A DNA stretch of 64,000 nt, from assembly GCA_964304625.1 (NCBI GenBank), contig OZ199838.1, positions 14,322,001 through 14,386,000 of the forward strand, in the 5' to 3' direction. Both the position numbers and the translations under genes were made by a program. Under the pieces are notes generated by a model that saw only the letters and a list, made by a program, of their open reading frames with translations, did not search any database and had not been told where the DNA came from. This document shows, piece by piece, positions 1 through 10,247 of the stretch (positions are counted from its first letter, which is position 1; each line of letters begins with the position of its first letter). This DNA comes from Kudoa neothunni. Lineage: Eukaryota; Cnidaria.

Positions 1-3000
1 TAGTAAAATAACAAAAAATTCCAAAAAGTGGGTCAACAAATTATGTTTGTTTGGCTGATACATGTAGAGTGGTCAAAATATTTGGCACATATTGTTCCTA
101 GAGGTTGTAAATCTCTAAGAAATACTCCGTAAATTACCTCCGGCGAAAATGCTGTCATATCTTGAAAAAATTGCGGTATCTACAATTTATATAAAACGTA
201 TATTCAAAAATAATACAAGTCTGGCTTTATGTTTCCTCCACCGTATACACACACATCCCGCCAAGTATACCACCAAAAACAAAGCTATCCAAACTATACA
301 TACATAGGTTTTTGGATTATTGAAACCTAAAATTCAATTAGCTAACTTCAAAAATTCATCCAGAAGTTAGATACCAACACGATTTACAATAACGAATAGA
401 AGATTTAAGTGGGTGAGGAACCCACTACAAAACTAATGTGTGAAACACCATGGTGGGAACATTGTTTTTGATGGAATGTCTCACCTTGAGGTTGTAAACA
501 TAAAGCATGTTATATTTCGTGACCAACCATCTAATACCGATTCCGATTGTAACTAGAATATTGTTATATGTGTGTACGCTATAATTAGAATTAAGAAGCT
601 CTTACCAACATAGAGCACAAAACTCGAGGTGACAAGGTAAGAAATTGCTATAGTTAATAGAAAACAAGTCCCAAGCGTATTGAGAGGCCCAGCAAGGCTC
701 GACTTTGCATTTCTAAATCGAAAAATTGATATAAACAAATGTAACCACAAACAACAAATTCTAACAACCTTGTCGATATACATCTCTTCAGCTGGTTCTT
801 TAGCCATTATTTTAAACAGGCACTTTTTTGTATAGTTCAAAACTTGGATAAAGTCCACAATTTCACCCAATCAAGAAGGTTGTTATTAAAATTGTAATAA
901 AATATGCTGATATTTGAGGAAATATGCCACATCTAATAAAAATATAATATGAAAGATTATACATTAGATATTGAGGAGGGTGATTATTGCTGAGAAAATA
1001 CTTGATTTGATTTTTGATAGCGTTGTAAGGGTCTTTTTCAATGCTCAAAATATACACAGCTATACTGTAACAAATTAAACAACAAAATAAAATTTTATCT
1101 ATAAATTTGACCTACCTAGAAAACCCCACGTAACCAATAACAAAAATTGTAACGGTGTAGTAAAAGTATTGGATAAGAAAGGTAGAATTTTCCAAATTAC
1201 TCCTACATTTAACAAGACAATATTAACGAAAAAGATCAATAAAAATTCAAACCCACCATTTAATATAACGTCTTGCGTTGATGGAAATATTCACCAGAAT
1301 TTCAGTTACAGTCGATATCAGATTAATAATTAGAGGAGGAATGAAATAATAAAAGACATTTTCAACAAAACTTAAGTTTCTATTCTCAACTAAAAAAAAT
1401 TTTAATATTAAAAAATAAGCTATTTTATTAGCAATTTACTTTTGGAATTTATTTTGATTGGTAAATAATTTATTATCATAGAGGGAGTAGTAAAAAACAA
1501 AATAGTAACAAAAACCAACACGTTCAAACAGATAAACTTGATTATATATTTGGGGCTGGTTTTTAAATTTTTCCATATAATATCATCTACTGCAGGAGCC
1601 TTTTCAACAGAGATATCGGATTTGATTATAATTTCATCAGTGGTTTGGGCTGATTTGTTTGATCGGCTCAGTTTGATATCTTCATAAAACCTTTATAAAA
1701 ATTATTGTAAAGTATTTGATCGTTGTTTCACGTGTTCATCATTTCGGCAGTCTTGAATGTTATAAATAATAATGGTAATGGATTCATCATAGTGGAATTA
1801 AGTTCTTTTTTCATGAGCTGGGTTGAGATATTCAAATTTTCCGAATAATATTGAAATGCATCCGTTATAACGATACAATTGGATAATTTCGGACACACTC
1901 CCGCCAAACATATACATCCTATGGGGGCCATTCTTTACCGTTATCTTTACGTACGCGTGTAACAAATCCTATACATAACTCTACGAAAAAGTTACTATAT
2001 TCTGATGGGGATCGCTTCTTCCGCGCTGACGATAATAGTTAAAACCCATTGTGGCTATTTCTTTTTCCTTCTTCAACTTTTTCAATCTCGAAACATCATA
2101 ACAATTGTAAACAGACGTAATCTCGATGTTGTTTCCATAGTTGCTTCTACAATTATGATATTCATTAAATATATACATATATACTAAAGTTTTCATTGGT
2201 AGACTGTAATACTCGAAAAAATCAGCTATTTCTCTCTTTCCAAATTTAGCAGCAATTCCCCGTACCATAAGTGTAGTACAGGATTCGTTCGCACGCCCAA
2301 TGTAGCTATAGTATTTCCAATAACAAAGCCCCGATATCAAAATCAAATGGTAGCACATCGGCAAAAACACATAAAACCAACTGGTTTTATCATCAAAATT
2401 CACATTTTCTAACGCGAATGTACCAAACCAACTATTTTTTTCTGTACGGGATTTGTAGTTTAAAAACCAAAACAGAAATAGTAGTACCTTGGTATTTGGA
2501 AAACGTGATTGGTATTACAATAATTGTATTGATCAAACATTGTGCGAGTAAAACCACAAATATCAATCGAATAAAACACAGATAATTCAAACCAGAAATA
2601 CCCGAACGTGATTCTAACGAATCCAAATCTGTCCTCACGGCTTGCCACAATCGAACAAACACGTCCTTAAGTGATAGAAATATGTTAATCCTAAGAATGC
2701 ATTATGATTCTGGTTTTCTACCTTGAGCTCATTCCCATATGAAATGTATGGTTCCATTGCAATCTCATTGCGACGAGTAGGTGATTTGGCTTGAAATGCC
2801 GAATGTCTCGTTTGTGGTTCTGTGTGGTCGTTACTGATGTTATTGGTAATTCCACTCGAAGTGTTATTCCCCGCCGAATCTTGATTTATTTTTTTTGAAT
2901 AAATTTCGAATCGTTCGCGGCCTCGCGAATAAATATACTACAAATATCACCTATAATAACACAAAAAATTAATGGGATTGGTATGCGATCAATCTTCTAC

Positions 3001-3132
3001 TGAAAACACTATCACGTTGTTCTGCAGACAAACCAGGAGACCACCATCGTTCACGTTAAAGTTCACATTGTGATAGGAGCCGAAACATATATCTCCATTT
3101 GGCTCCCCATTTCTTGAACTAGATGAGGACAT
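1..3132 (-). CDS. TMEM63: TMEM63/CSC1 (OSCA-type) mechanosensitive cation channel, multi-exon, 3' end near or past left edge
   Basis: Likely a multi-pass osmosensitive or mechanically gated cation channel of the TMEM63/OSCA family. Exons read on the minus strand: 2937-2722, 2665-2488 and 2408-1996 (phases agree), then coding blocks near 1928-1731, 1690-1438, 1385-1265, 1206-1115, 1057-865, 850-600, 548-494 and 326-190. Family landmarks appear in the expected order: a GISGLNYLCFIR block before a membrane helix, TLMVRGI, the linker YNCYDVSRLKKL, the AFQYYSENL helix, PLPLLFITF, the APAVDDIIW segment leading into a helix that ends FFTTPSMI, then IFPQISAYFITILITTFLIG, and later RWLVTKYNMLYVYNLK. 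The last membrane helix lies near 326-190. The first exon (ATG at 3132) and the junction around 1930-1996 are not resolved. Introns are about 45-90 bp. Family assignment is confident. The exact paralogue and the C-terminus are not. Confidence 0.85.
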
Positions 3133-5995
3133 AACACGCACCTTTATAATATTAAGGAGTTCCCAATTAGTATAAATTAAAATTATCGTTATCTACTTAC
3201 GAAGTCATCACTAATAGGACTTAGTTAGGATTCTATGTATGAAACAAGGAATTTCAATGATAATTGTTCGGATGATAAAATTAAAAATTCTTTGGTCAAT
3301 AAATAATAAAAAAAATTTTTTTCCCATGTAACTCTATTCTTGTTTATCTTACAGAATTAGAATCACAAATATATTACTTTAATCATCATCAAATGAATTA
3401 TTAAGTTATTAATGTATCCATTGTTTGTTTTGGTAATCTGTAAACATTTATTTACCATGATATGAAAGGCTATTTTCATATATCAATAATTCCTCCCACG
3501 ATGTAAAAATATAAGAATCTTACAAGCTACAAATTTAGTGATTATAAAGAAAAGAAAAATTATTATTTTCCTAACAATGTTCATTGTAATAATTTAAATA
3601 GTCTGTGATCGAATGTTTACATGCGTTTTGCTAATTTTGTAGCCCTGGTTTAATTGAAAATTATATTTTAATCAGATTAAATTAATTTTTACTCAAAATT
3701 AAATTTTCATAAGGTAAAATTTATGTTTTTATAAAAGAATTGAATGCGTTATTTAGATGATTTTTTATCCGTTAACCCTCTAAGACTTAAAGTTTAAGAT
3801 TACCCTTCAGGGCCATAATCCAACCGGTGGATTTTTCAATTCTTTAGGCATTAAAATAAGTTGAATCTGATCGTATGTACTGTTAAATTTATGAATTAAG
3901 TTTTTCTATATCTTCTTAAAATTTACCTGAAATTTATTCATCCTCTGGTTAATCTCGAATGGCACTATTGGGGAAAATTTGAAGTTTATGACCGCCGATT
4001 ATTATCGACAACTAATCCAACAAGACAATGCGTTGATACCTGACTGTTTGGTTAAAAACACGAGTGAATCTACGTTAAATAGCAATATATAAATTACATG
4101 TATGGAATTGGAGCAATATTTTAATGATTAATTTGAAACAGATTGATTATTAATTCATTTGATGCTCAATTATAATCCGCCTAGATTATCGAATTTATCA
4201 AACTTATTGATCTAATAAGTAGACTAAAGTTTTGTTGTTGATGGTTTGATTTACAAACCAGAACTTTCGATATAATTTTTTATCTTTCTAAGGTAGTTAA
4301 TCCTATGTTTGATCACTTAAAAATAATTGTAATCCGATTATTTTTTAGTGTTTTATTCACAAAGATGAGTATTATTTAAAGATTTTGAGTAACAAATTTA
4401 ACTTGACATGAATTATTCACAGAAAATAAAATCAACTACATATATAAAAATGTGAGGTCTTGTGAAATATGCACACGCGATGAACATTTTATCGGCATAA
4501 AAACTTCTTTGAAATTGCAAATTGTAAGTGAAATATTAATTTATTGTGTTTCGAATTTTTTTAACTCTAATTATCACAACCCCAAAATTTATAGAGGCAT
4601 GTGGTGGTTAAAATTGTCAAGTGGGTAGAAAATAAAGAATGGAAGGATTATTTTATGGGTTACATTTATAAATATGGTTGTAAACATTGATTCCATGACA
4701 AGACTAAGTCGCATTAACCACAAACCAATTAATAATTACATTTTGCTTCGATTTAAATTGTTCTCACTATGTTACTGATAAATAAGGGGATGGAATAGAG
4801 TTTATACACAGTAAATAAAATGTCTTTATTGGACAAATATCACATTTAATGCGGATAAAAAGAAACATTGATAAACATAATCATCCTTAATAATTGTCTT
4901 GATTTTCTATTTTATGTGCTACGTATTTAAAAATTATCTAAATTAACGTATGACATTATATTTGTGTCTATTTTAAAGCTAAGTTCATGATATATTGGCT
5001 AATCATTTTTCATTGTCGTGTCCTTATGCAGGGGTTCTCAATGGGGATAAATTTTAAATGACACAGGGTAAATTAAGTGGCATTAAAACTGGATAGCGGA
5101 AATTTTGGCATAATGCGGTTTGTGACGTACTTAAGGATTTCTAAGGAATTATATTATTTAAGGATATTAAGCTCAATAGGATGTTATCGGGAATGCTTAA
5201 AATGTTTTTGAGAAAAAATATTTACCAACTATTTATAAAGCTATTATGCGTCTTTTTATTTTATGCCTCATTTAACTTCTAGGTGTATAGTCTAATAATA
5301 ATAATACATAAAGCGGCTATTCGCACAGTAAATAATATTTGTGTATCACTAGTTTTTGACTATTTTTAATTACTCCTGACCTCTGAGAGTGAAGAAGCGG
5401 ACTAGAAATAATTTAATCTAGTAAAATCTAAAAAAATAAATATGTATACAGATTATGAGTAAGAGTTGATGGGATTAACAATTTTCATTGCACAAGCGTA
5501 CGTGCTTTTTAGGATTAGAATTTACCCTGAAAGCAGCCAAGGCTATAGCTAAACCAGTATAAAACCTTAAAGTAAATATGAATTTCATTTCCAAATTAAG
5601 AGGGTAAATTTGAAAAAATGGTTATAAAGTTTTATTTTATAATTTAATTAATCGTGAAAGTTGAATAACAATAATATCAACAAAGTAAAACTCACTATTT
5701 AAATTTAAGTTATTTTTTCAAATTTAAATTGAGATAACGATAAACTGAACCCCTAATAAATGCATAAATTGTTTGTTCTAGCAGTGGTACACCGAGAATC
5801 GGAGTTAACCAGGACTTATCGTGTTATGAGAGTTATTGGTATTGAGTAAAAACTAGAAGTTTTATAAACGTTATGCCATAATTAAAAACCATCGAAAATG
5901 CATTAATTTCCCCATTTATGTAACACTTATATCAATTCGGCAATAGAGAAACGACAGTTGTGAGATACAAAAACTATTAGGATAATGTCTACTTA
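3133..5995. other. Gene-poor AT-rich spacer between TMEM63 and ELP3
   Basis: No coding region of the host can be supported here. The stretch is very AT-rich and holds a faint retroelement fossil (listed separately) and, at 3774, a TTAA followed by CCCTCTAAGA. That sequence resembles the outer end of a piggyBac-like element, but no partner end was identified. A sequence resembling an hAT terminus at 5034 was weighed and rejected. Confidence 0.5.
3960..4520 (+). mobile_element. Old Ty3/mdg4-like LTR retroelement fossil (integrase zinc-binding part only)
   Basis: A short plus-strand stretch recalls the HHCC zinc-binding end of a Ty3-type integrase: a segment like VVDGLIYKPE near 4230 and one like RSCEICTRDEH near 4460. 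It is badly decayed, with no LTRs, no recognisable polymerase and no clear ends, so it is an old broken fragment. The call rests on two short matches from memory. Confidence 0.3.
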
Positions 5996-7884
5996 TTACA
6001 CAGTTAACGCTTTAACCATATAAGGCCCTTCAAGTTCGTATCCGAATCTTCGATAATAGTTTCTTGTGCCAATTCCAGAGATAATGGCCATTTTGTTTGA
6101 GCCATGTTCATTATAGGCTATTCGTTCTGCCTCTTCAATGAGCAACCCTCCAAATCCACGATGTTGATATTTTTGCATGTCTTTTCCTTGCACTTTTAAC
6201 GCCGTACCATACACATGAAGTTCACGTATGATTGAGCATCCATTTTGTAGCTCGGGACGGAAACAATCCTCTGGACATTTTCTAAGTCGCAACAACCCAA
6301 TAAGAATATCTTGATGAGGATCTTCGTAGGCGAGAAATGTTTCCCAGCCATCGTTTGCCGCGTAATCGCGGCGAATTAGTTCGACATCATTTGGAGATAT
6401 CTAGATTGGCGCATATCAATAGAGCACATCATTGAAAATGTACTTTGTTGTGTATCTCTTGCATGCCAACTTCTCTGGTTCTAACATCACGACACTTGAG
6501 ACCCATATCTTTCATGCGTTCAAGGACCAAATCTCTGAGATGACCTTGCACAACCCCACTGCTGCTTACGAGTGGCATGGGAATATCTCTCTGAATACGA
6601 TACACACGTACCCAGGGTGGAACCAATGTAAGTATTTGAGTCATAAGATCGATCAGGGCTTGAGGTGAATAATTTTGGTAACGACCAGATTTCCACAACT
6701 CATACAAACCTGTACCTCGTATAACTAGAGTGGGATAGAGTTTGAGACCGTCAGCTCGAAATCTATTCATTCACATGCACAACAACGTTAACAAAGGCGC
6801 ACTCACATGCAAATATGCAATTACTTAGGATTTTCAAAAAATTCAATAAACTGAAAATAATCTCTTTCCAACCCAACATTTGGCAGATCCGGCATCATAT
6901 GAGTGGTGATCTAATAAGAGAACATTTGTTACACGAGAAGCACCACAATCAGCCGAATACTTTGAAACCACAATCTTTCGAGAGTTTAAAAGTATCACAA
7001 GCAGCTGCTACAGTGTGACCTCGATTGGTATCCAAAGCAACATCCTCATAGACACTTTGGATCCCAATTTCAAGCCGTGTACAACCATAACTCAACATTT
7101 CATTCAGGTGTTTTATCTGGCAGTAATCAGGTCGAGTTTCAATGGTAAGACCAATACAACGAGAAGATGCACTTTTTTCCGCATATTTCACAGCTTCAGC
7201 TACATTACTACTGGTGTGTCCTGACAAGGCGTCATGAATGTTGCGTATGAAATAGTCTTTGTATTCTGGATCAAGACTCATAAAAGTGCCGCCCATAAGA
7301 ATAAACTCCACCTAAGACACATTCATTGAATATAGACAAGTTGAGTGGGCAACAGAAGGTTGAGAATTAAGGTCACAAAAAATGTGACGAGGTAGTCTCA
7401 ACTGAATGGTTACCTTGTCAACATTATGTCCCAACATTGATAGTTGTCTTATTCGATCCTTCACTTGAAGATATGGATCGTATCGATTTCTAATAGCTCT
7501 CATAGAAGTTGGTTCATAACCGGTGTAGGACTGGCTGGAATATTCAAAATCAGAATCCGGTCCACCAGGACAATACACGCAAATATTTCCAGTGTATGCA
7601 ATGTGTGGACAACGATGGGGCTTAGACATAACAGCAATGGCCGCAATTCCTGATGCTGTTCTCGTTGGTTTAGCCTTAAGATTTGGCAGAAGTCGTTTTC
7701 TCCATTCCTGAGGTACTGCTGTAATTATATCAACCAATTTGGGTTGATTCTTGAGTTTAAATTTTTTACTCACATCTCCCTTCAAACGATTCAAATCTAA
7801 ACTTTTCCCAGCTATATGCGCCTGTTTTAAACGATCTATTATTTCGCTGATCGCATCTAATGTGTTATTTGCAGTAGGATCCAT
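5996..7884 (-). CDS. ELP3: Elongator complex catalytic subunit ELP3 (radical SAM tRNA-uridine acetyltransferase)
   Basis: ELP3 is the catalytic subunit of Elongator and starts the cm5/mcm5/ncm5 modification of wobble uridine in tRNA. Five exons are supported on the minus strand: 7884-7414, 7311-6961, 6910-6825, 6762-6444 and 6400-5996. Introns are 102, 49-50, 62 and 43 bp and all phases close, giving 543 residues (human ELP3 is 547). The radical-SAM cysteines are present as C92, C102 and C105 ([15 protein letters not shown]). Other family blocks are [51 protein letters not shown] and [20 protein letters not shown]. The C-terminal KAT domain ends [20 protein letters not shown]. No break or missing key residue was seen. 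It lies head-to-head with DPM3, 376 bp between start codons. Confidence 0.97.
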
Positions 7885-8260
7885 GAGTATGGTGAGATAT
7901 CGCGCAGGCGTTTGGTCAATATTCGTTTTTTGATTAATTTCTCCAACAATACCTTATTTAAATTATTACGGTAAAAATAAAATTTATCTACTACATTTCT
8001 ATAATATTAAAACGACTTGATGTTATCAATCAATAAAATTGGATAATTATTGCCACATTCAGCGATCACACCACCTCATCCATTGTAGTGATGGTGATTT
8101 TAAACATAATCCAATTTAATTAAAAAAATAATGTATTGTTTCTATTAGAACATCGATAAACCAAAAAAATCAAATTGCGAAATATCACATGAACTAGGAA
8201 CGTGAACTTTGTTGAATGCGCGAGCCCATCTAGTAACCTATTAGTAGTGACCAAACCCTA
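7885..8260. promoter_or_regulatory. Bidirectional promoter region between ELP3 and DPM3
   Basis: The 376 bp between two divergent start codons must hold the 5' ends of both genes. Two small GC islands stand out against the AT-rich background: CGCGCAGGCG at 7901-7910, just upstream of the ELP3 ATG, and ATGCGCGAGCCC near 8216, about 40 bp upstream of the DPM3 ATG. Both look like degenerate versions of the GCGCAYGCGC palindrome seen near DDX51 and VPS13. Promoter function is inferred from position only. Confidence 0.45.
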
Positions 8261-9077
8261 ATGTTTCGTCCTCGACAAATCGAAAGTACAAATAAACAAA
8301 TAATCGACAAATTCAACAATATAGTTAAAATATTTTCGCTCGTGTTTGTTTATGGTGCATATCGAATCTACACAAGTTCTAATCTATCAACTACACCCAA
8401 AGTTGTGGCTACTGTATTTTTTAATGCTCGGATTGGACGCATATTCACTTTATTTTTGTATAGGCTATTTCTCTTTTAGGTTCTGTTGGAGTATATGCCA
8501 CTGTAATTCAAATGTTATAATATGTTCTTTTGAATTCAAAAATGTCTATTTGCCCTAATAATAATTAATTATGTTTATGCTCATTCATTTAATTAAATAT
8601 TGATAATTATTATTAATTATGGAATTCTATAAAATGAGAACTGATTTAAGTTCGATAGAAAAAGGAATGATTTATAATTATATGGTTATTAATGTATTTA
8701 AAGCGGTGACGTCTTGCCAACAAGCCGACAGCGCTTTCTCTTATGCACATGACATTTAAAGATTATATTTGTTGGGGCTAATGGGTTTAACTATTTATTA
8801 CTTAAACCGATTATTGATGAATTAATTTATTTTTGATTTTTTAGGTTAGATTCGTGACCAATCTAATTTTGCAACTAAGCAATCTTAAGAATTGTGACAA
8901 ATTTTCGGATGATTTTGCCAAGGTATGATTCTTAATATATTATTCTACCAGTTTGATGTTATATACCTTCTTATAATGAATTTTTTTATATTTTTTCGAT
9001 AGGAGATAAACGAAGCCGAAGAAAGGATTTTAAAAAGATTAGCTAAAATCACTGATGACCCACAGCCTACATCTTGA
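8261..9077 (+). CDS. DPM3: Dolichol-phosphate mannosyltransferase subunit 3 (DPM3-like)
   Basis: DPM3 is a small ER membrane protein that anchors the DPM1 catalytic subunit of dolichol-phosphate-mannose synthase, which feeds N-glycosylation, GPI anchors and O-mannosylation. A four-exon model (8261-8413, 8464-8513, 8850-8922, 9003-9077) closes in frame and gives 116 residues; human DPM3 is 92. The N-terminal half has a hydrophobic helix (IVKIFSLVFVYGAY) and a second one (VVATAISLLGSVGVYATVI). The C-terminal tail NCDKFSDDFAKEINEAEE aligns with the family signature around DCxxAxxELxxQIxEA, with the cysteine and the I-x-E-A in register. The third intron acceptor was chosen for phase. The call relies on the tail, so another small coiled-tail membrane protein remains possible. 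Confidence 0.55.
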
Positions 9078-9429
9078 TATTGTTTTGTCTGAAGTCTTAC
9101 ACATATCCTCAGCACTTATTACTTTATATTGAAATAATCATCACTTATTCTTTTTTCTAATCTGTGATTATTTTTATTTCGCATGCCATTGAAGTGATAT
9201 TTTTATTTTGAAAAATGAAATGTTAGGCATCACTGAGATTTGCCAATTAGTATAAAAATTTTAGCTTATTATTTTTGAGAGGTTTATCCTATCAATAAAT
9301 CATATTTTGTTGGTGATATGCAAACAGTGTATTATTCTATTAGACATTTATCGTTATAATGATGCAAATTTGATGGGTTATTCAACACATGTTTATTCGG
9401 AATATTTTTTTGTGAAATTAAAAAATACA
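9078..9429. other. AT-rich 3' flank of DPM3
   Basis: Nothing coding is seen. It probably holds the DPM3 3' UTR and polyadenylation signal; AATAAA occurs near 9294-9299. The next element starts at the TA at 9428. Confidence 0.35.
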
Positions 9430-9430
9430 G

Positions 9431-9800
9431 TCGGTCACCGGTTTTAAGTAATCCCCTCGGGACCACAAAAAATGCATAAAATTGGTCATGTCCAGGGCGT
9501 CCAAAGAGACTATCTTAAAAAACCCACAATAATATTAAAATAACGAAAATTTTTATTTTAAACGCGTTTTCTAATTATTGTCGTCAATTGACTCGTTTTC
9601 ATCATCTTCACAACCCTCAGTTAGGAAGTTTGATCTATTTTTCAAACGCTCAAGGTATCTTTGGCTCACAACACCGTTGTTCACATCACGTATTAGTTTA
9701 TTTGTTGGATGCGACGTTTAACACGTGTTATTATTTCTTCTGATCAACTGCTTTGCGAGAAGTTCACATTTTATAGTTTTAACCTATAATGAGTTTGTTT
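9431..9800 (-). mobile_element. pogo/Tigger-like DNA transposon remnant
   Basis: After a TA dinucleotide the sequence starts CAGTCGGTCACCGG, the form of a pogo-type terminal repeat, close in design to the intact-ended pogo element at 40816. About 120 bp inside, the minus strand encodes an acidic tail (VVSQRYLERLKNRSNFL, then DDENESIDDNN and a stop), which suits the C-terminus of a pogo-type transposase. The other end was not found. A SINE sits directly beyond, at 9805, and may have landed in it. Confidence 0.4.
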
Positions 9801-9804
9801 AGTT

Positions 9805-10247
9805 TATATTTTTTTTTGTTTACAAGGTAAAACCCCTGGCGCAACTTATTAGGTTTGGAATTCTGGTTGGTCATACCTCTTCCATTAACGCTTTAGGCAC
9901 CACAGGACGTAACATGAAATCCCGCACCTTATCTTTATGCGGTAGTGTGGGACTTTAACCCACTAAACATTCTCGTCTCAGGCGACCACCACCCCAAACC
10001 CTATCCCTTTAAGGACGTTGGCTCTGTGGGGACTGCAAATTATTTGCCTTTCGCAGGTTCTGGAGATTCAAACTCATATTCAAGCTCGTCCCACTTCACA
10101 ACGAGCGCGCGCTTTAACCACAGCTCCCAAATAGGGGATGGAGACCCACCGACACGGAGTCAGTAGTCTGACCACCGGCGGATTCGAACCCATTACCTCA
10201 TGGTTCTGAGTCCGAGTGTCACACCGATGTGCCATCTGTCCTCGGCT
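9805..10247 (-). mobile_element. tRNA-derived SINE, full-length-looking copy (copy 1)
   Basis: On the minus strand a tRNA-like head carries an A box like TGGCACATCGG (10234-10224) and an exact B box GGTTCGAATCC (10190-10180), the internal promoter of RNA polymerase III. A body of about 330 bp follows, then a tail ending near TTGTAAACAAAAAA (9830-9808). The same tail block, with GCGCCAGGGGTTTTA, recurs at 15840-15875, 31015-31050 and in part near 37850, so this is a dispersed family. The head lacks a full cloverleaf, so it is not a working tRNA gene. An open frame at 9945-10166 is chance. Confidence 0.8.

Noticed and set aside
5034-5756. Possible non-autonomous hAT element (CAGGGGTTCTCAA at one side, GAACCCCTA at the other)
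   Set aside because: The inverted match is under 12 bases, the flanking 8 bp do not repeat, and nothing inside supports it.
9945-10166. 73-codon open frame
   Set aside because: It lies wholly inside SINE copy 1 and does not persist in the other copies.
10180-10234. Stand-alone tRNA gene, because of the perfect B box
   Set aside because: No acceptor or D stem pairing is convincing and the unit continues into a repeated SINE body.
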